This document shows, piece by piece, positions 1 to 13,800 of a DNA stretch of 64,000 bases (the stretch's first letter is position 1; every line of letters begins with the position of its first letter). This DNA is from Gordionus sp. m RMFG-2023 (Eukaryota > Nematomorpha > Gordioida > Chordodea > Parachordodidae): assembly GCF_954871325.1 (NCBI RefSeq), contig NC_088778.1:19949120-20013119 (forward strand), read 5' to 3'. The notes under the pieces were generated by a model. It searched no databases and was not told the origin of the DNA. It saw nothing but the letters and a program-made list of their open reading frames with translations. A program made the translations under genes and the position numbers.

Positions 1-229
1 GGTAATAGGAATGGTTAATAAATATTTATATAAAATTGTTAAATTAGGGAAAGCAGAAAAATTTAAAAGTAGACTCTAAGGTAAAATAAAAGAATAGTTC
101 TGAATCATAAGTCTCAGAATTATCATCATCAGAAGAAGAAGCTAAATATATTAGTATAAATATTTTAATTAAATAAATTCACAATTCTCAGAATCTATTA
201 GATTCTTTAACCTCTAGATCACGAGTAAT

Positions 230-1732
230 ATTTACTCCCCTGTTTTAGCCATCTTATAAATATTTCGAAACTTCAACATTTCTTCAAAAATTTGACTTAA
301 ATTTAAATGATAAAATTCACATATATCCTCTATTTCATTTTTACAATTGACTTTTCCGCCATTCCCTTTGGTGTAAAAAATGATGTTTGATTTAAAAATT
401 TCATTGATTCATCATTAAATCTTTCATTAAACTGCATAATAATCAAATCAAAAATCAAGTGCAGCATAAAACACTGGTTTTAAAGCTAAAATAAAAATGA
501 TGAAAGTATATACCTCTCCTTTTTGGATTGGAATGTTTGAAGTCTAGAATTTTCAAAACTCCTTCATAAAATCTTGTCATCCAAAAATTCAATGTTTTTA
601 TCAATTAGGATTAAAAAATAATGACAATAATTTAAATTATATTTCTCAAATTAATCAGGCAATCTTTTGCCAATTGAATTTGATTTATTGCAAACCAAAT
701 ATACTTCGAAATGGTTTATAATTTTGTTCAAGCCAAGCTTTTATCAACAATATTTTATCCAAAACACAAAATAAAATAAAATTTTTCTATTCTAAAGACT
801 ATAGCACTAGCCATAGTGGAAGTGGCAGGATCTTCAGAATTCTTAATACAAAGCTGCCCTCAAAGCATCATAAAGTAGGAAAAAATTTACAATTACTTTT
901 TATGATGATTGCCAGCTTCTATAAATATAAAATAAACATTTTAAATCGAAACAAATAAGATAATATTACTGAGTGGTATTTTTGATGCGTAGAAATCGTT
1001 GCCATTTTTCAGTACATTACTCTGACATGCTTTGGGCACCTCATATCTTTTAACGCCATTAAAATATACAAAAATCTCATCTAATATTCCTAAAACATTT
1101 TTGAGTTCTTTAATTGATTGGCAAGATTGAACAATGATTAAATTTAATCGATGACAATAGCACCAAATAAAAGCTGCCTTTGACGCCTCCGCGCTAATCA
1201 AAGTCTGCACTCCATTGATTCTTCCACTCATGTTTGAGGCACCATCATAGTTTTGCCCAACTAGGAATTCGAGGGGTAGATTCATGGAGCCAATATGGAA
1301 AAAAGCTACTATTACAAAGCTTTTCTTTATATCGTTAAAATTAAGCCCACCATGTCTTTTTCTAATGTGGTCTGTCCATTTATCATCTCTTATATTATGA
1401 GATGTGTAATTTTTAATTAAGCATTTGTATTTTTTTGAATATTTTTGGGCATATTTTGAAATTGGAAAAATAATTTTATGACAAGAAATCTTGGATAACA
1501 ACCTAATTTACTAAGCATCCACCAATTTACGTCAATACATATTAAATTAAATAACAAATGGAGGTGGAGGGTCTTATTATTATATTCATAAACTAGAGAT
1601 CACTTGATTATGGATGGATGTAGCAAAACAAAAAAAGAATTAAATTTTAATAAAAAAGAAGTACCCCCCACACAAATTTTTAGAAGTTGCTTCGGACCCC
1701 CCTCCCCTCCACCCTCGTTGTAGGGGCCACTG
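230..1732 (-). mobile_element. hAT transposon of the ZMYM/DUF4371-like type, decayed
   Basis: The best open stretch is 941-1501, minus. It carries the block GQNYDGASNMSG followed about 30 residues later by CYCHRLNLIIVQS, which is typical of hAT transposases related to animal ZMYM/DUF4371 proteins (RNase-H-like core). A C-terminal piece (FNERFNDESMKFLNQTSFF, then an acidic FYHLNLSQIFEEM stretch) reads at about 260-450, possibly after a very short intron near 485-514. The 5' end appears to be at 1732, where the minus strand starts CAGTGGCCCC, a usual hAT terminus. The reading frame is interrupted between 510 and 940, so this copy is dead. The 3' end was not found and may lie at or beyond the window edge. 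Superfamily is confident; boundaries are not. Confidence 0.75.
1660..1732 (-). repeat. 5' terminal region of the hAT element, C/G-rich
   Basis: Read on the minus strand this begins CAGTGGCCCCTAC and then runs into G-rich tracts. CAGTGG ends of this kind recur at 56262 (CAGTGGCGTATCCAGG) and, in weaker form, near 59113, so related ends exist elsewhere in the window. Confidence 0.5.
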
Positions 1733-1779
1733 GGTACAATGAGGTTTTTAAAGATGAATAGGTACGCTAAGATTTTGAG

Positions 1780-2230
1780 GTAGATACACGAATAGAGAAA
1801 AATTACCGGCCTAAATTTTCTGGCATAAGAAGATTACCGTTTTCTTGTAGAGGAAATAGATAAAGAACTAGACAAATGGCTGAAAGAAGGTATGATAAGA
1901 CCAATAGTTCATAGTGTATGGGCGACACCATTGGTCCCCGTAAGAAAACAGGATAACAGTTTAAGTCTATACATAGACTATAGGGTATCAGTAAATCCTT
2001 GGATAATGAATGTGAAATATCCGTTGTCTAGAAGAGCAATTATTGGCTAATTTAAAGGGAGCAACAATGTTTTCCAAGATAGATTTTTCTAATGCCTACC
2101 TACAAATTAAAGAAGTGAGGAAGCAAGTAAGATATTAACCATTACGACGCATAGAGGATTGTTTGCATTCTGCCGATTGCCTTTTGGGTTGAAAGTATCG
2201 GCTCCAATATATCAAAGAGGGCCTTTAGTA
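1780..2230 (+). mobile_element. Ty3/gypsy LTR-retrotransposon fossil, reverse transcriptase fragment
   Basis: Short stretches match the start of a Ty3/gypsy reverse transcriptase: a WLKEGMIRPI-like segment, an LVPVRKQD-like segment, an FSKIDFSNAYLQI-like motif A region and an FCRLPFGLK-like segment, all in the order expected on the plus strand. Only about 450 bp is recognisable. No LTRs, gag, protease or integrase were seen. It is a broken, old fragment with several breaks. Confidence 0.75.
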
Positions 2231-4166
2231 TCTGATCTGACAAAAATTGCTATGATTCATAAGTTATCTTATTTAAATTTATTGTTCTTGTTGAATGTAG
2301 ATTTTCATATTGAATAACACCTAAAATCTCGATGATATTTTTTTAACCAAATTCAAAATTTAGATCTGTTTTTATATGTCCTTTTATAAAGACATTTATG
2401 GAATCTTGTCAGGAGTGTATCTCATAAGACTAAGATCCCACCCCCCGCTAATTTTTTATTTGTAGCTCCCTTTCCAAATTTTGGGAAAGGGATGAGCCCC
2501 TCCGCTAAATTTTTTCAAAAGTGCTAGATTTGAATCCTTTTTTTCTAGTTATTGTTATAAAATAAATTTATATAGTCAAATCTTTTTCAAATTATTTTTA
2601 TAGCCACATAAAAGATAGAGATGAAAAGGTTTTATTTTTCAATTTTACAAGAGGCTACCGCTTCTCTTTATTTATAAGTAGTGGTGATTAATAGCTGCAT
2701 TTTTAGCAGGCTTTGAGCCAACTTTGGAAAAACCTAATTTTAAGCGAAACTATCATCTTAGACTCGATCGAGGTTTAAACTCAAAGGTATCTTAATTTTG
2801 AAAAACATATATTCCTGCCTTAAGTTTTTTGCAAATTTTCTCGACTTTTAGGATTTAGCAGTTTTAACACTACAGTCAAGAAATAGCTCACCTGTAACAA
2901 AATCTTTTACATGTATAAATAGGAATTTAAAATTTTAAAATTAGTTTGTTAAGATAAATCATTATTAAGAAATAAAAAATTGGTATAACTTTTCTTTTAG
3001 ATTCTTCGATGTACATTTGCTAATTATTTTATTTATTTATTGACTAATAGTTAAAAAAAAAATCATTAGGAACATGTTGACAATGAAATATTATGTAGGC
3101 TGCGTCTACATGACAGATAATTAGAAGCAACCCCCTACAAAATGTACCTCTACCCATATAAAAAAATCCTAATTAAATTCTCAGGTATTATGATTATTTA
3201 GACCAGGAATAACAAATGATCATTAGTTAGTGATAATCAATTAGTTGTTACTAATCATATTCTAAATATTAGCCACGAGCATTTAATTGGCTGGTGATAA
3301 TCAACTAGTTGTTACTAAACATTCAAGTCACGAGTGTGTAATTTCAAACTACTAAAATGTTTGTAAATGAGTGAGAAATATATATTAATAAATTAAAAGG
3401 TTTTTTTTATCGGAAATTCACAAATAGTGTTTATTTTACCCTACCATGGAGGCAAATTGTTCCTTATCACCCTCCCATCCAGATACTGTAGGTAGGTAAA
3501 TGTACGATTATTTCTACTTTTATTTTTTAAAAAATCCCAAACTAGGATCAAATATGACCTCTCCACTGAGTGGTAAAATTTACTTAATCGTCAATGTTAT
3601 TAATTTATATTTGATTATTCCAAAATTAAAAGGCCATTAATAATTGAATATAACCTATAATTTAGATTAGATCAATCCCATCATTTAGAAAATTGTAGTA
3701 TATATTAATATATGACTAGCTATTTTTAAAAGGATTTTAGGTATTCACTATTAAAAAGTTATATCATCGAAAGAATAATTATTATCTTTCATAAAGAAAA
3801 TTATCACTATTCTAATAAATAAAATTGTAAGTCAATGTATTATATTTATTCTATGATTTCTTTTATTTATCTAACATATAAAAAAAAATACATTATTAAA
3901 TATCATACAATAAAAAAAGCTTATTCATTTCTACCAGCTTTTTTAAAACTTCGATCTGATTTGAAAAATATAAATTAACTACCTATATTATTTGCATATA
4001 AATATTTGAAAAATAATTTTGCAGAATAGGTCTAAGATTTTTCTACATTTAATAAATTTTTCATATTGAAGTAATATTTTATTTACAATATCGTCAATAA
4101 TTTATAATATTGGCACCAATTGTATAATACTTGATTAAATGGAATAAATATTTTAAAAAGATATTC
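2231..4166. other. Non-coding A+T-rich stretch with small repeats
   Basis: No gene is supported here. Two small structures are visible: an inverted repeat CCCTTTCC-AAATTTT-GGAAAGGG near 2467-2491, and two tandem copies of a roughly 65-bp unit at 3222-3345, each holding GTGATAATCAA(T/C)TAGTTGTTACTAA followed by a CACGAG motif. If the ADAMTS gene continues past exon 14, its last exons could lie here, but I found none. Confidence 0.5.
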
Positions 4167-4480
4167 CAGAGGCCTGAAACGGAACCCGGCCCGGAGCGAG
4201 ATTTTAAATAGTATTATTTTCATCCGGGCAGGCATAAAAAAGAAGCTACAAACCTAAGCCAGGTCTAAAAAAAAATGTTCTTTACAAAACGGGCTGGGTC
4301 GAGTTGATTTTAAATAAATTTAAATTATATTAACTAAGAAAATCGTATAATAGATCTATTGCCGCTCATATTTTCAATTGACCTCTGAAACAATAAAAAA
4401 AATACAGCCATAATTATTCGATGTCAAAATTTTAAAAATCCTGACCTGGTTTAAAGATAAATAAAAAACTGAGCCTTATA
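4167..4480. repeat. hAT-type short non-autonomous element (MITE) with GC-rich ends, one end clear
   Basis: The left side starts CAGAGGCCTGAAACGG and holds CCCGGCCCGG, very unlike the surrounding A+T-rich DNA. It resembles the ends of the well-bounded element at 22396-22651 (CAGAGACC...). The right end is unclear, perhaps near the GACCTGG block at about 4442. Confidence 0.4.
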
Positions 4481-4671
4481 ATTTACAATTATTTTGATTT
4501 CAATTTATTAAATTATATTTGACTTTGTTTAGTTATCTATTGAATAATTCATTTGTATTTTTTATATATTTCATGCTCAAGGTATAATTGTGATTGATGT
4601 ATTTGTTTTCAATATGGAAGTTCCTACACAATGAAATTAACTATATTAGTTAAAAATTTTAATATTTTTAC

Positions 4672-4832
4672 ATTGGCTCCAATAATAGGTTTATTGCACA
4701 AACCATAAACACAATAATAATTAGTTCCTTCGTCATCTATATGGCATAACGATCCATCTGGTAGTAAGCCTGATGGTACGAATTCTCCTGTATCTGCTCT
4801 TTGACAATATACATGGCACGCGTGTGTAGGAA
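4672..4832 (-). CDS. ADAMTS-like exon 14: cysteine-rich domain
   Basis: After the acceptor ATCTTAG it reads PTHACHVYCQRAD, LLPDGSLC, YYCVYGLCNKP, the Cys spacing of the ADAMTS cysteine-rich domain. It ends at donor AAT|GTAAAA, phase 0, so the gene goes on. The next exon was not found. Confidence 0.85.
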
Positions 4833-7800
4833 CTAAGATGCATTAAATCAATATCAATCAAATATATTTAATCTTTAATAGTAATGGGATTCGGAATCTA
4901 TCAATTTTAAATCTTTTATTATGAGCGATTTTTAAATATGAAATATTCCAATATGTATAGAGAATACCAACACTTAATTTTATACAATTTTGCTTAGAAT
5001 ATACCTTTAATTTATATCCGTTTTTATAAAGTAGAATGAAACCCATTTTATACAAGTCTCCTATGCAACTCGTGGGACATTATTAGGAGAATTTTATTAG
5101 ATATAAACTTACAGTACGATTCAACCATTCTTTTAATTCAAAATTATCTTAGGCTATAAGCTTTATTAATTGCATAAAATCTGAGTTTTCTACTTTGTGC
5201 GATCTTAAAACCTATGTATTTCAAGATAATGAATAAATTATAATTTTAAACAATGCAATACTTTTTCACTCTTTTTTCTTTTTGGAAATATAATAATTCA
5301 TGCCCTCATATAAATTTGTCAATGGAGGCTAGAACCCCACCAAATATATAAAGATATCGATATTTATTATGAATTAAATATACTCATATCGTTCATTTAA
5401 TTGCTCAAAATAATAGAGATGCTGCCATCCACTACCTGATAATTGATTTCATTAAAAATTCTGCCCCTCCTCTCAATCTCACCTATAATATCATAACTTA
5501 ATATGCTTCGGGTACAGGCCTTTTTCTCTTTTCTCACTTCCTCTTTAGGTGTTTAAGTAAGCGGCTTTGCCCCTTGCGCGCACATGTAACTGCAGCCTGC
5601 CCAACAATTGTGGATGTACTCATCTCAGAAGTACCCCCAATTACTTAACCCAATTAGATGTGATGAGATAGTCCAAGCATAGCTCTGCTATTTCATAATA
5701 GCGATAAAGGGTGATTGCGCTTACTATGATGTATGACGTGTGCTGTGTGAAAGTAAACTGGCCTTAATTGAAGTTTTATAAGTTGTGTAAATCAATTAAT
5801 TTTTTTTTTAAATATTTTTATTTCTTACATATCTTATGACCTTTCAAAACTTTGATGTACTTATCAGATTAAAACCGTTTATTTTTATATATTGAATCTC
5901 ATTGCCTATTTTCTCAAGATATGTGAAAATTCTATAACCCTACCTGATAAAATTATAATATAAAAACCTTATTAACCATGATAATGAAAACTTTACAAAT
6001 AGATTTTTATAATGGAGTAAAGATCCTATTATTAAACCTCTTACAAAGGTCAGCAAACTAATTAACTCCTTTTATTGGTCACTCGCCCAAATACCTTCGG
6101 ATAGTTTCGACTTCTTCCACTCGATTTTTTATCCTTATCATCTAGATTAACAAACAACTCTATGATATCCAACTTAATATTCCCCACCGTATTTATTAGT
6201 AGCCAAAATTGAGAGAACACTTCTTTTCCATCAATCATCACTCACAAAATTTATTCACACCTTTTATACTAAACTTCTAAACAGCTATATCAATCAATCC
6301 ACCCCTTAAATTGTAAAAAACTCATTTAATGGGCTGACAGACCTGGTGGTCATTAATGGTTAGAATCACTATCTACATAACCTTGTTAATTTCTTATCAG
6401 ATATTCAATTGAGAGCTACTATTCGTTTACGTCTAGGGTATGACATTGTAAACATATTTTTATACAAATGTATATAATTTCAGTGCATTTTTTATATATA
6501 ATACGAAATACTAAACCTTTAATATTATGTGCATATTGGGATCCTCCAACATATGGAGTATTATTCGTACTTTTTTTTCTGCATGTATCATCTATATATT
6601 GCTGTACGGTAACTTTTTCACATCTCTAAATAATAGCAAGAATAAATAATAGAATACTAATAGAATACCTCAATTATAGAGATATCTGGATCACATAGTT
6701 CATAAGAATTTTTTTCGCCAAAGCAATCATCACCACCATTTAGGGCACTATATAAAATTAGATTATAAATACTATATTATATCCTTACAAGGGGTTTTCA
6801 CACTTTCTTGTCCATAAATAAACCCCTGATCCATCAATCATACAATTATATGTACAACCACTATCTGCGTTCCATTCTGTCCACCCGCCATTTATTGTTT
6901 CAGAACCATGATTATATGGCCAACTTTGACAAGTTCCTCCACTGCACCACTTTTTGATTTAAAAAGATATCAATTATATTCTAAGAGATATCAACAATTT
7001 TTTAAAGATTTTACACCAAAATTTTCTAATTTATATCATAATCTGAATTTTATAATTATTAAAATATAATTTTTAAATATGAATTATAAAAGTTTTGATT
7101 ATTTTTCAAAGTTTTTCATTTTAAACCAGAAGCGTTCACACTATGATGGAAAAAACAAATTTTATAACAATTTTTATATATTATAATAGTTAATATAAAT
7201 TTTAAAGATAGTAATTAATGTATTAGAGCCCTCCATATGACTTGTTTCTTTGCAATCTCAGGGATCTCAAAAAAATTCATAGGTAGGACTCGGTCCAAAA
7301 AAAGAGTTTTTTTTCACCTCTAAAAACTAAATATTTAGCCCGTCCATAATTATTAAATTGATAGCTAATGTTTTAAAAATATATAATTTTGTTTATAAAA
7401 AAAAAATGTAAAAATTCATATAGCACATAATATAAAATAGGGCAAAAAAAAATATATAATTTAATTTATAATAAGTTAATTAGATTTTAACAAAAGTAAA
7501 GTATCAAGACCGTCGATCGGTTAAAGAAGTTCAAACGTCAACACTTAACCAAGACCGAAAACACAAAGATTAAATTTTACGATGCTGCGCAAAATAGAAT
7601 CAGGCGTATTCCAATTGGGTCCGCATCTGCCAAGTAAACAAGGTATAAAACTTTCTACGAAAGAGCCATACAAAAATCAAAATCGGCTATTTATCAACAG
7701 AGAAGAGGGGAAAGTAAATGACAGCTTAAAAATATAAATTTAATGTAATATAAGAAATAAATATAATATTCGGTCTAAAATTGGAAATTCCACTCGACAT

Positions 7801-10800
7801 TTTCAAAATTTTTGAGTTAGAAATGGATAATAACTCATTTATTTCCAATATATATAAAAATAAAAACTAGATTAAAAAATATTAATTTTTGCCAAAGTTA
7901 TAGCACTGTCAATTTTGCGCTATTTGCTTCATATTCATGGTCTATCCTATTATCTTATTTAATAACATGTATTTCTCGTTTTTTAATTTTTTGTATGTTG
8001 TAACTAGTCACCTGACTAGTTACATTTTGCTAAAAAATAACTGTAACTATAAAAATTGTAACTAGTTATATTTTTACCAATGTAGCTTCCAAAAGTAACA
8101 AGTAACTAGTTACTTTTAAAAATATGTATGTATAAATCTAAATAAGGAAAATAATGATTCAGATATTGAATACATTTCAATAGAAGATTTAATGTCTTCC
8201 TCTGGGCTAAACAATTAAAATATAAATGACTTCGACTACTTTCCCAGGCATCGAAGATGTTTCTGTCACATATTAAACCTAGTGGCAACACAAGATGCCA
8301 ATAGAATACTTTTAAACAATGAGGATTATAGGAAAGTGTATAAGGTTGCTATATCTAAATGTTAACGTTTGTGGAATACACAAAACAAATCTGGGCTATC
8401 AGCTGAGCAAATTAAAAAGAGATTACATTCTCGGCTGCCATATCCCATTGTAACAAGATGGGGTTCTTTTTATACATTTTTATCTAAAATATTATTATGT
8501 GATGAATTAGAATTGTGTAGATTTACATCACAAGATCGTGATTTTATTAAAGTATATTGCAGAGTAAATTTAAATTAATGTCTTATAAATAATTTAAAAT
8601 TAAAAAAATTAGATTATTCAACCAGTAGCTAAAGCTATTGATATACTAGAAGGCGAAAAATATATGTATCTAGGCAGGATTGGGCAGTATCGCGGATATT
8701 TGTATCTAAGATACAAGGTATGTGTCTTGTATCTTATATTTTTTTTAAAATTTTGGAAAGTATCTTGTATCCAGTATCTAAGATACATATTATTTAAAAG
8801 TATTTGTATCTTAACCAACTTTGTATTCAAAAAGATACAGATACTTTAAAAAAAATTTATATTGGTTAATTTAAATAGTATTAAAATTTAAAATGATATT
8901 GTTTTAAGATTTAAATGAAAAATTTAATCAAAATTTTAAGATAATTTTTGATATATGACGTTGGTCGTCATATAGAATTTGCTAACAATTAGAACTACCA
9001 TATTTGAATCGTTTTATATCTGTCTATTTTAAAATTATGGAAGAAGAAAATAGAATAATATGTTTATCTTCGTCTTCAGATGATTCTTCAACCGAAAATT
9101 ATAACAATAAATTTAAACTAAGCATACTTAATGGCAAATTTTTTGAAGTACTTCAAGATGATCATAATAAAGAAATTCATCGTGACTTTGGTATTGACGA
9201 AAAAGTTATAGCAACTGTTACAGATAACGGCTCTAACTTTAAGAAAGCTTTCAAGGAGTTTGGATATTCTATGGAAGCTTTAGAGAATGACTTTGACATC
9301 AATGATGATGAATGTATAGAATTCGAAATCATTGAAAGTATTATTTAATACTTCTTTAAAATTTATTATGATATTGTAAATTTAGTAAAAAATTTTATTC
9401 AAATAAAATTATTTATTTGTTTATTTAAGGGTCTAAAGAAGCCTCAATAACATTGCCTCAACACATTCGTTGTTTGTGCCATACGATAAGTCTAATTGCC
9501 ACAACAGATGTCGAGAGAGCTATTAAGGATTCTCCTAACATTTCTAAAATTCATCATCATGCAATAGCTAAATGCACTAAGCTATGGAATGCAAATAATA
9601 GGCCTAAAACTGCAGAATTTGTCAAAGCAGTTTTAGGAAAACAATTAGTTACACCTTGTTGCACTAGATGGAATAGTTTGTATGATAGTCTTCATAGTTT
9701 ATTAAAATTTAAAGGCGAACTTCCTAAATTATGTCAAAAATTAGAATTTCCTAAATTAAGAGATATTGAAATTCAATATTTAGAAGAATATTGCAATATA
9801 ATGACCCCATTGGCTATAGCGATTGACAAATTCAGAGTGAAATCAACTGCTATTATGGAGAATCAGCTCCAATTTTAAATGTCGTTAAAAAAAATTACAA
9901 ATTTAATTCAAACCATTCTACAATTTTGCAAACCATTAGCTATTGCCATAGAAAATTATTTAAATAAAAGATTAAAAAATATATATGATTTTGATAACAA
10001 TTTTAAAAGTGCATTTTTGGCAATTATTTCTCATCCCTATTTTAAAAATCGTTGGATTGATGGTGAAAAAGAAAAAAAATACCTTCAGGATTTGTTATTA
10101 CATGAAGTTTTAATTGTTTATAAAAATAATATTGAATTTAATACTTCAACAAAATCTTCAATTGATGAAGATGATGATTACTTTAGCCTTAAAAGTACCA
10201 CATCCAATTCTAATAATTGTATAAATGATATTGAAATAGAGGTCATAAATTATATGAAAGATGACAGGCGGAGTATAAATATGTTAAATAGTTATAAATA
10301 TATAAAAGAAATATTTATTAAATATAATACAATATTACCCTCCTCAGCCCCCGTTGAAAGATTATTTAGCTTTGCTAATATGGTTAATAGACCAAATCGT
10401 CAAAGATTGAACGATAAATCATTTGAAAAATTAATAATATAAAAAATAATGCTGATTTATGATGCTGATTTATTCTTATTTATTTACTAATTATATAATT
10501 ATTAAATGGAATATCACATTATCTTTTATAATAAATTTGTTATTTTCTACAGTTTATTTTAAATATTTTTTTATAAATTTATATTATAGATAAGGAAATA
10601 AAGCTTTATACATTTTGATTTTGACTATTTAAAGTTTTTTAAAAAAGTATCTTGTATCGTAGATACTTTTTTTAAAAAAAATACAAGTATCTTGTATCTT
10701 ATATCTTATTAAAATTTTCTAAAGTATCTTGTATCTTAAATACAAAATTTTATAAAGTATCTGTATCTGTATCCGAATACAATTTACTGAAAATTTGCCC

Positions 10801-13800
10801 AACCCTGTCTAGGTTATTATACCCCAACAATAACACACTTATCTGTCTGGAAGGTGTTCAAGAATTAAAATATTGTCAACCTTTAAAAGATGCTATATTA
10901 GCTAGTATTAAAAAAAGGTAACTTAAATTAAATAATTATTTATAAATTAATAATACAATGATATAGGTTTCATGATCTTTATGATAATGATAATATAATT
11001 GCTGCTATTCTTCATCCACTATTTAAAACTGATTGGCCTTGGATAAGGCAAGAAAAGAATAGATCAAAAAAGATGGAAATTTTAAATTTAATAAATACTT
11101 TAAAACCTGCGATGAATCTAACACAAATGGCTCATGTTCGCAACAAACATCATTAGATGTAGTTGGATTTTTTGATTTAAAGCGTCAAAATATTATTGAT
11201 AATGATGAATTAATTGAAAATTTTATTAAATCCAATAACAGCACATTATCTTTATATGACGATTTTCCAAATTTAAAAATAATCTTTATTAAATATAATG
11301 TTGTTAACCTATAACACAACAAGAAATAATCACATGCCTCAAGCATATGAAAAACAACAAAGCTAGGGGTCCAGACGATATTCCAATAGAAAGCCTTAAA
11401 CCACTAGGAGATGATGGAATACATCTCCTCACAAATCTATACAATAAGATACTTGGAAATGAAGAAGTTCCCCAAAAATGGAGGCAGAGCTATCTAGTTC
11501 CTATCTTCAAAAATAAAGGGGATCCACATAATTGTCAAAATTACAGGGGCATAAAACTAATGTCACACTGTCTAAAACTATACGAAAAAATAATAGAAAA
11601 AAGATTAAGAGATATAATCGAAATAGGAGAGACTCAGTTTGGCTTTATGCCTGGAAGATCAACAACCGATGCCATCCACGCAATTAGGCAAATGAGTGAA
11701 AAATACAGGGAAAAGAACAAAAAGCTACACATGGTCTTTCTCGATCTAGAAAAGGCCTTTGATAGAATCTTAAGAAAACTTATCTGGTGGGCGCTACGCC
11801 ACAAAAATGTTCCCGAAAAATTATGGGCCATACAACAGTGGTCCGTAGCACAACAGGTACTTCAGCAGGCTTCACAATAGCCGAAGGAGTTCATCAAGGG
11901 TCGGCTCTCAGCCCACTTCTCTTCATTACAGTAATAGATGTATTAGCACAGTCTATCAAACAGTCCCGTGGAATATGATATTTGCAGATGATATTGTGAT
12001 ACTTGCCGAATCTAAGGATGAAATGAAAGAAAGACTAGTGAGTTGGATAAATATCCTAGAAACGCACGGATTAAAAGTAAATAGAGAAAAGACGGAGTAT
12101 ATGGTGATAGGAGGAGATGAAACAGAGAGTATTTATATAAATGAATGGCAGATATCGGCAATTGAAACCTGCAAATATTTGGGCTCCACTATACAAACAA
12201 ACGGCACAATAGAAAAAGAGATAAAGAGTAAGATTAATCAAGGGTGGCTAAAGTGGAGATCTTTATCTGGAGTGCTATTTGATAAAAGAATCCCACACAA
12301 ATTAAAGGGAAAAATTTACAGTTCCATAATACAACCAACTATTCTATATAGTTCGGAAACATGGCCAACCAAAGAATCAGACGAGAGAAGTCTACAAACC
12401 ATGGAGATGAGAATGCTGAGGATGATTGCTGGGGTAACAAGAAAGGATAAAGTGAGCAGTACAAGAATACTAAGTAGTTTAAAGGTAGTGCCCATTAAGA
12501 CTAAGTTAATGGTAAACAGACTTAGGTGGTATGGGCACACAATGAGAAGGCCTATGAACTACATAGGAAATAAAGTTAAAAGAGTTTGGAAGTGATGGGC
12601 AAACGTAAAAGAGGAAGGCCAAAACTTCAATGGGGCCATAAAGTTAGAGCCAATATAAGGAAGTATAAATTAGATAAAAGAGATTGTATTAATAACATAA
12701 AGTGGAAAGAGATGTTGAAGGAGCTTACCACCAGAAAAGGTGAAAGCTAAAGAGAAAAAAAAACATTAAGTGCTCCTGTAGAGCTTTTATTCAGAATAGG
12801 GAAGCTCATTTTTGGAGAGAGACGAGCGCGTCTCTTAGATAAAATTTTGAAATCCAATTGTTGTTAAAAGCAAATAAACATTTATTAAACTCAAATTTTT
12901 ATGAAAAATAAATATGTTTTTTTTACAATGCCAATATATAGAATATTTTTATTCGATGTAAATATAAATATTCTATTATCCGATATTTCGGTTTACTTAT
13001 TTTTTTATATAAATAAATTATATATTTTTTTTAAACAAATGTTTATATTTTGTATATCATAATTTTTTTATATTAAATAAATTCATTCAGTAAATAAATT
13101 CGTTATATGAATGATGTATAAAGTAACTTATAATGTAACTAGTTACTTTTGTAAAATAACTGTAACTAATAACTAGTTACATTTGTAAAAAATTAACTAG
13201 TAACTGTAACTTTATATTTTTGCCAATGTAACTCGTAACTGTAACTAGTTATGTTTCAAAAGTAACTTTAACAACACTAATTATTGGCTTTTCCATAATC
13301 GTAAAATATTTTGATTCCATATCTATCCTAAATTATTTTAATGTCAAAGTAAATTTTTTATTAATAATTGTTTTTAAAATTATAATTCATATTTTGATCA
13401 TACACCATATCTAACTTACCTTTAATCATATTATAAAATGCCATCATTTCATTGCTTGAATTATTTTAACAACATTTTTATTATAGTGAAAAGTTGATAG
13501 CATTATGACATCCTTTTTTTTCTTTGACATGATAATGAATGATAAAAATAATTTGAAAAATGAGATAATTATAAAAAAAATTGCATAATAACTCTGGCTT
13601 ATATCTTAATAGCTACTCAACCAAATATGAAATTTGGAATATAGATTCTAAGATATATTTGATGAAGCTACTGAAGATTTCAGATCTTTATAATAAACCA
13701 TTTTTATGTAATAATATCAATTCTAGCAAGCCTGGGGTTTCATATCTTAAATATTAAGATTTCTTTTTATTTTACCTTCAACTCTAGAATCGAATCAAAT

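Larger units (their letters stand above)
7990..13290 (+). mobile_element. Outer hAT transposon, split by an inner hAT and a LINE
   Basis: Both flanks carry clusters of AACTAGTTAC/GTAACTGTAACTAG repeats (7998-8125 and 13120-13275), the subterminal repeats of one element. The transposase survives in three parts: 8126-8673 (RHRRCFCHILNLVATQDA, then PYPIVTRWGSFY, ending VAKAIDILEGEKYMYLG), 10813-11307 (starts YYTPTITHLSVW; contains IIAAILHPLFKTDWPW) and 12766-12860 (LSAPVELLFRIGKLIFG, the hAT dimerisation motif). The interruptions are exactly at the inner hAT (8675-10807) and the LINE (11308-12763). The parts are consecutive in the protein, which proves the order of events. In-frame stops are present, so it is inactive. 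The right end seems near TTAACAACACTAA; the left terminus is not resolved. Confidence 0.8.
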
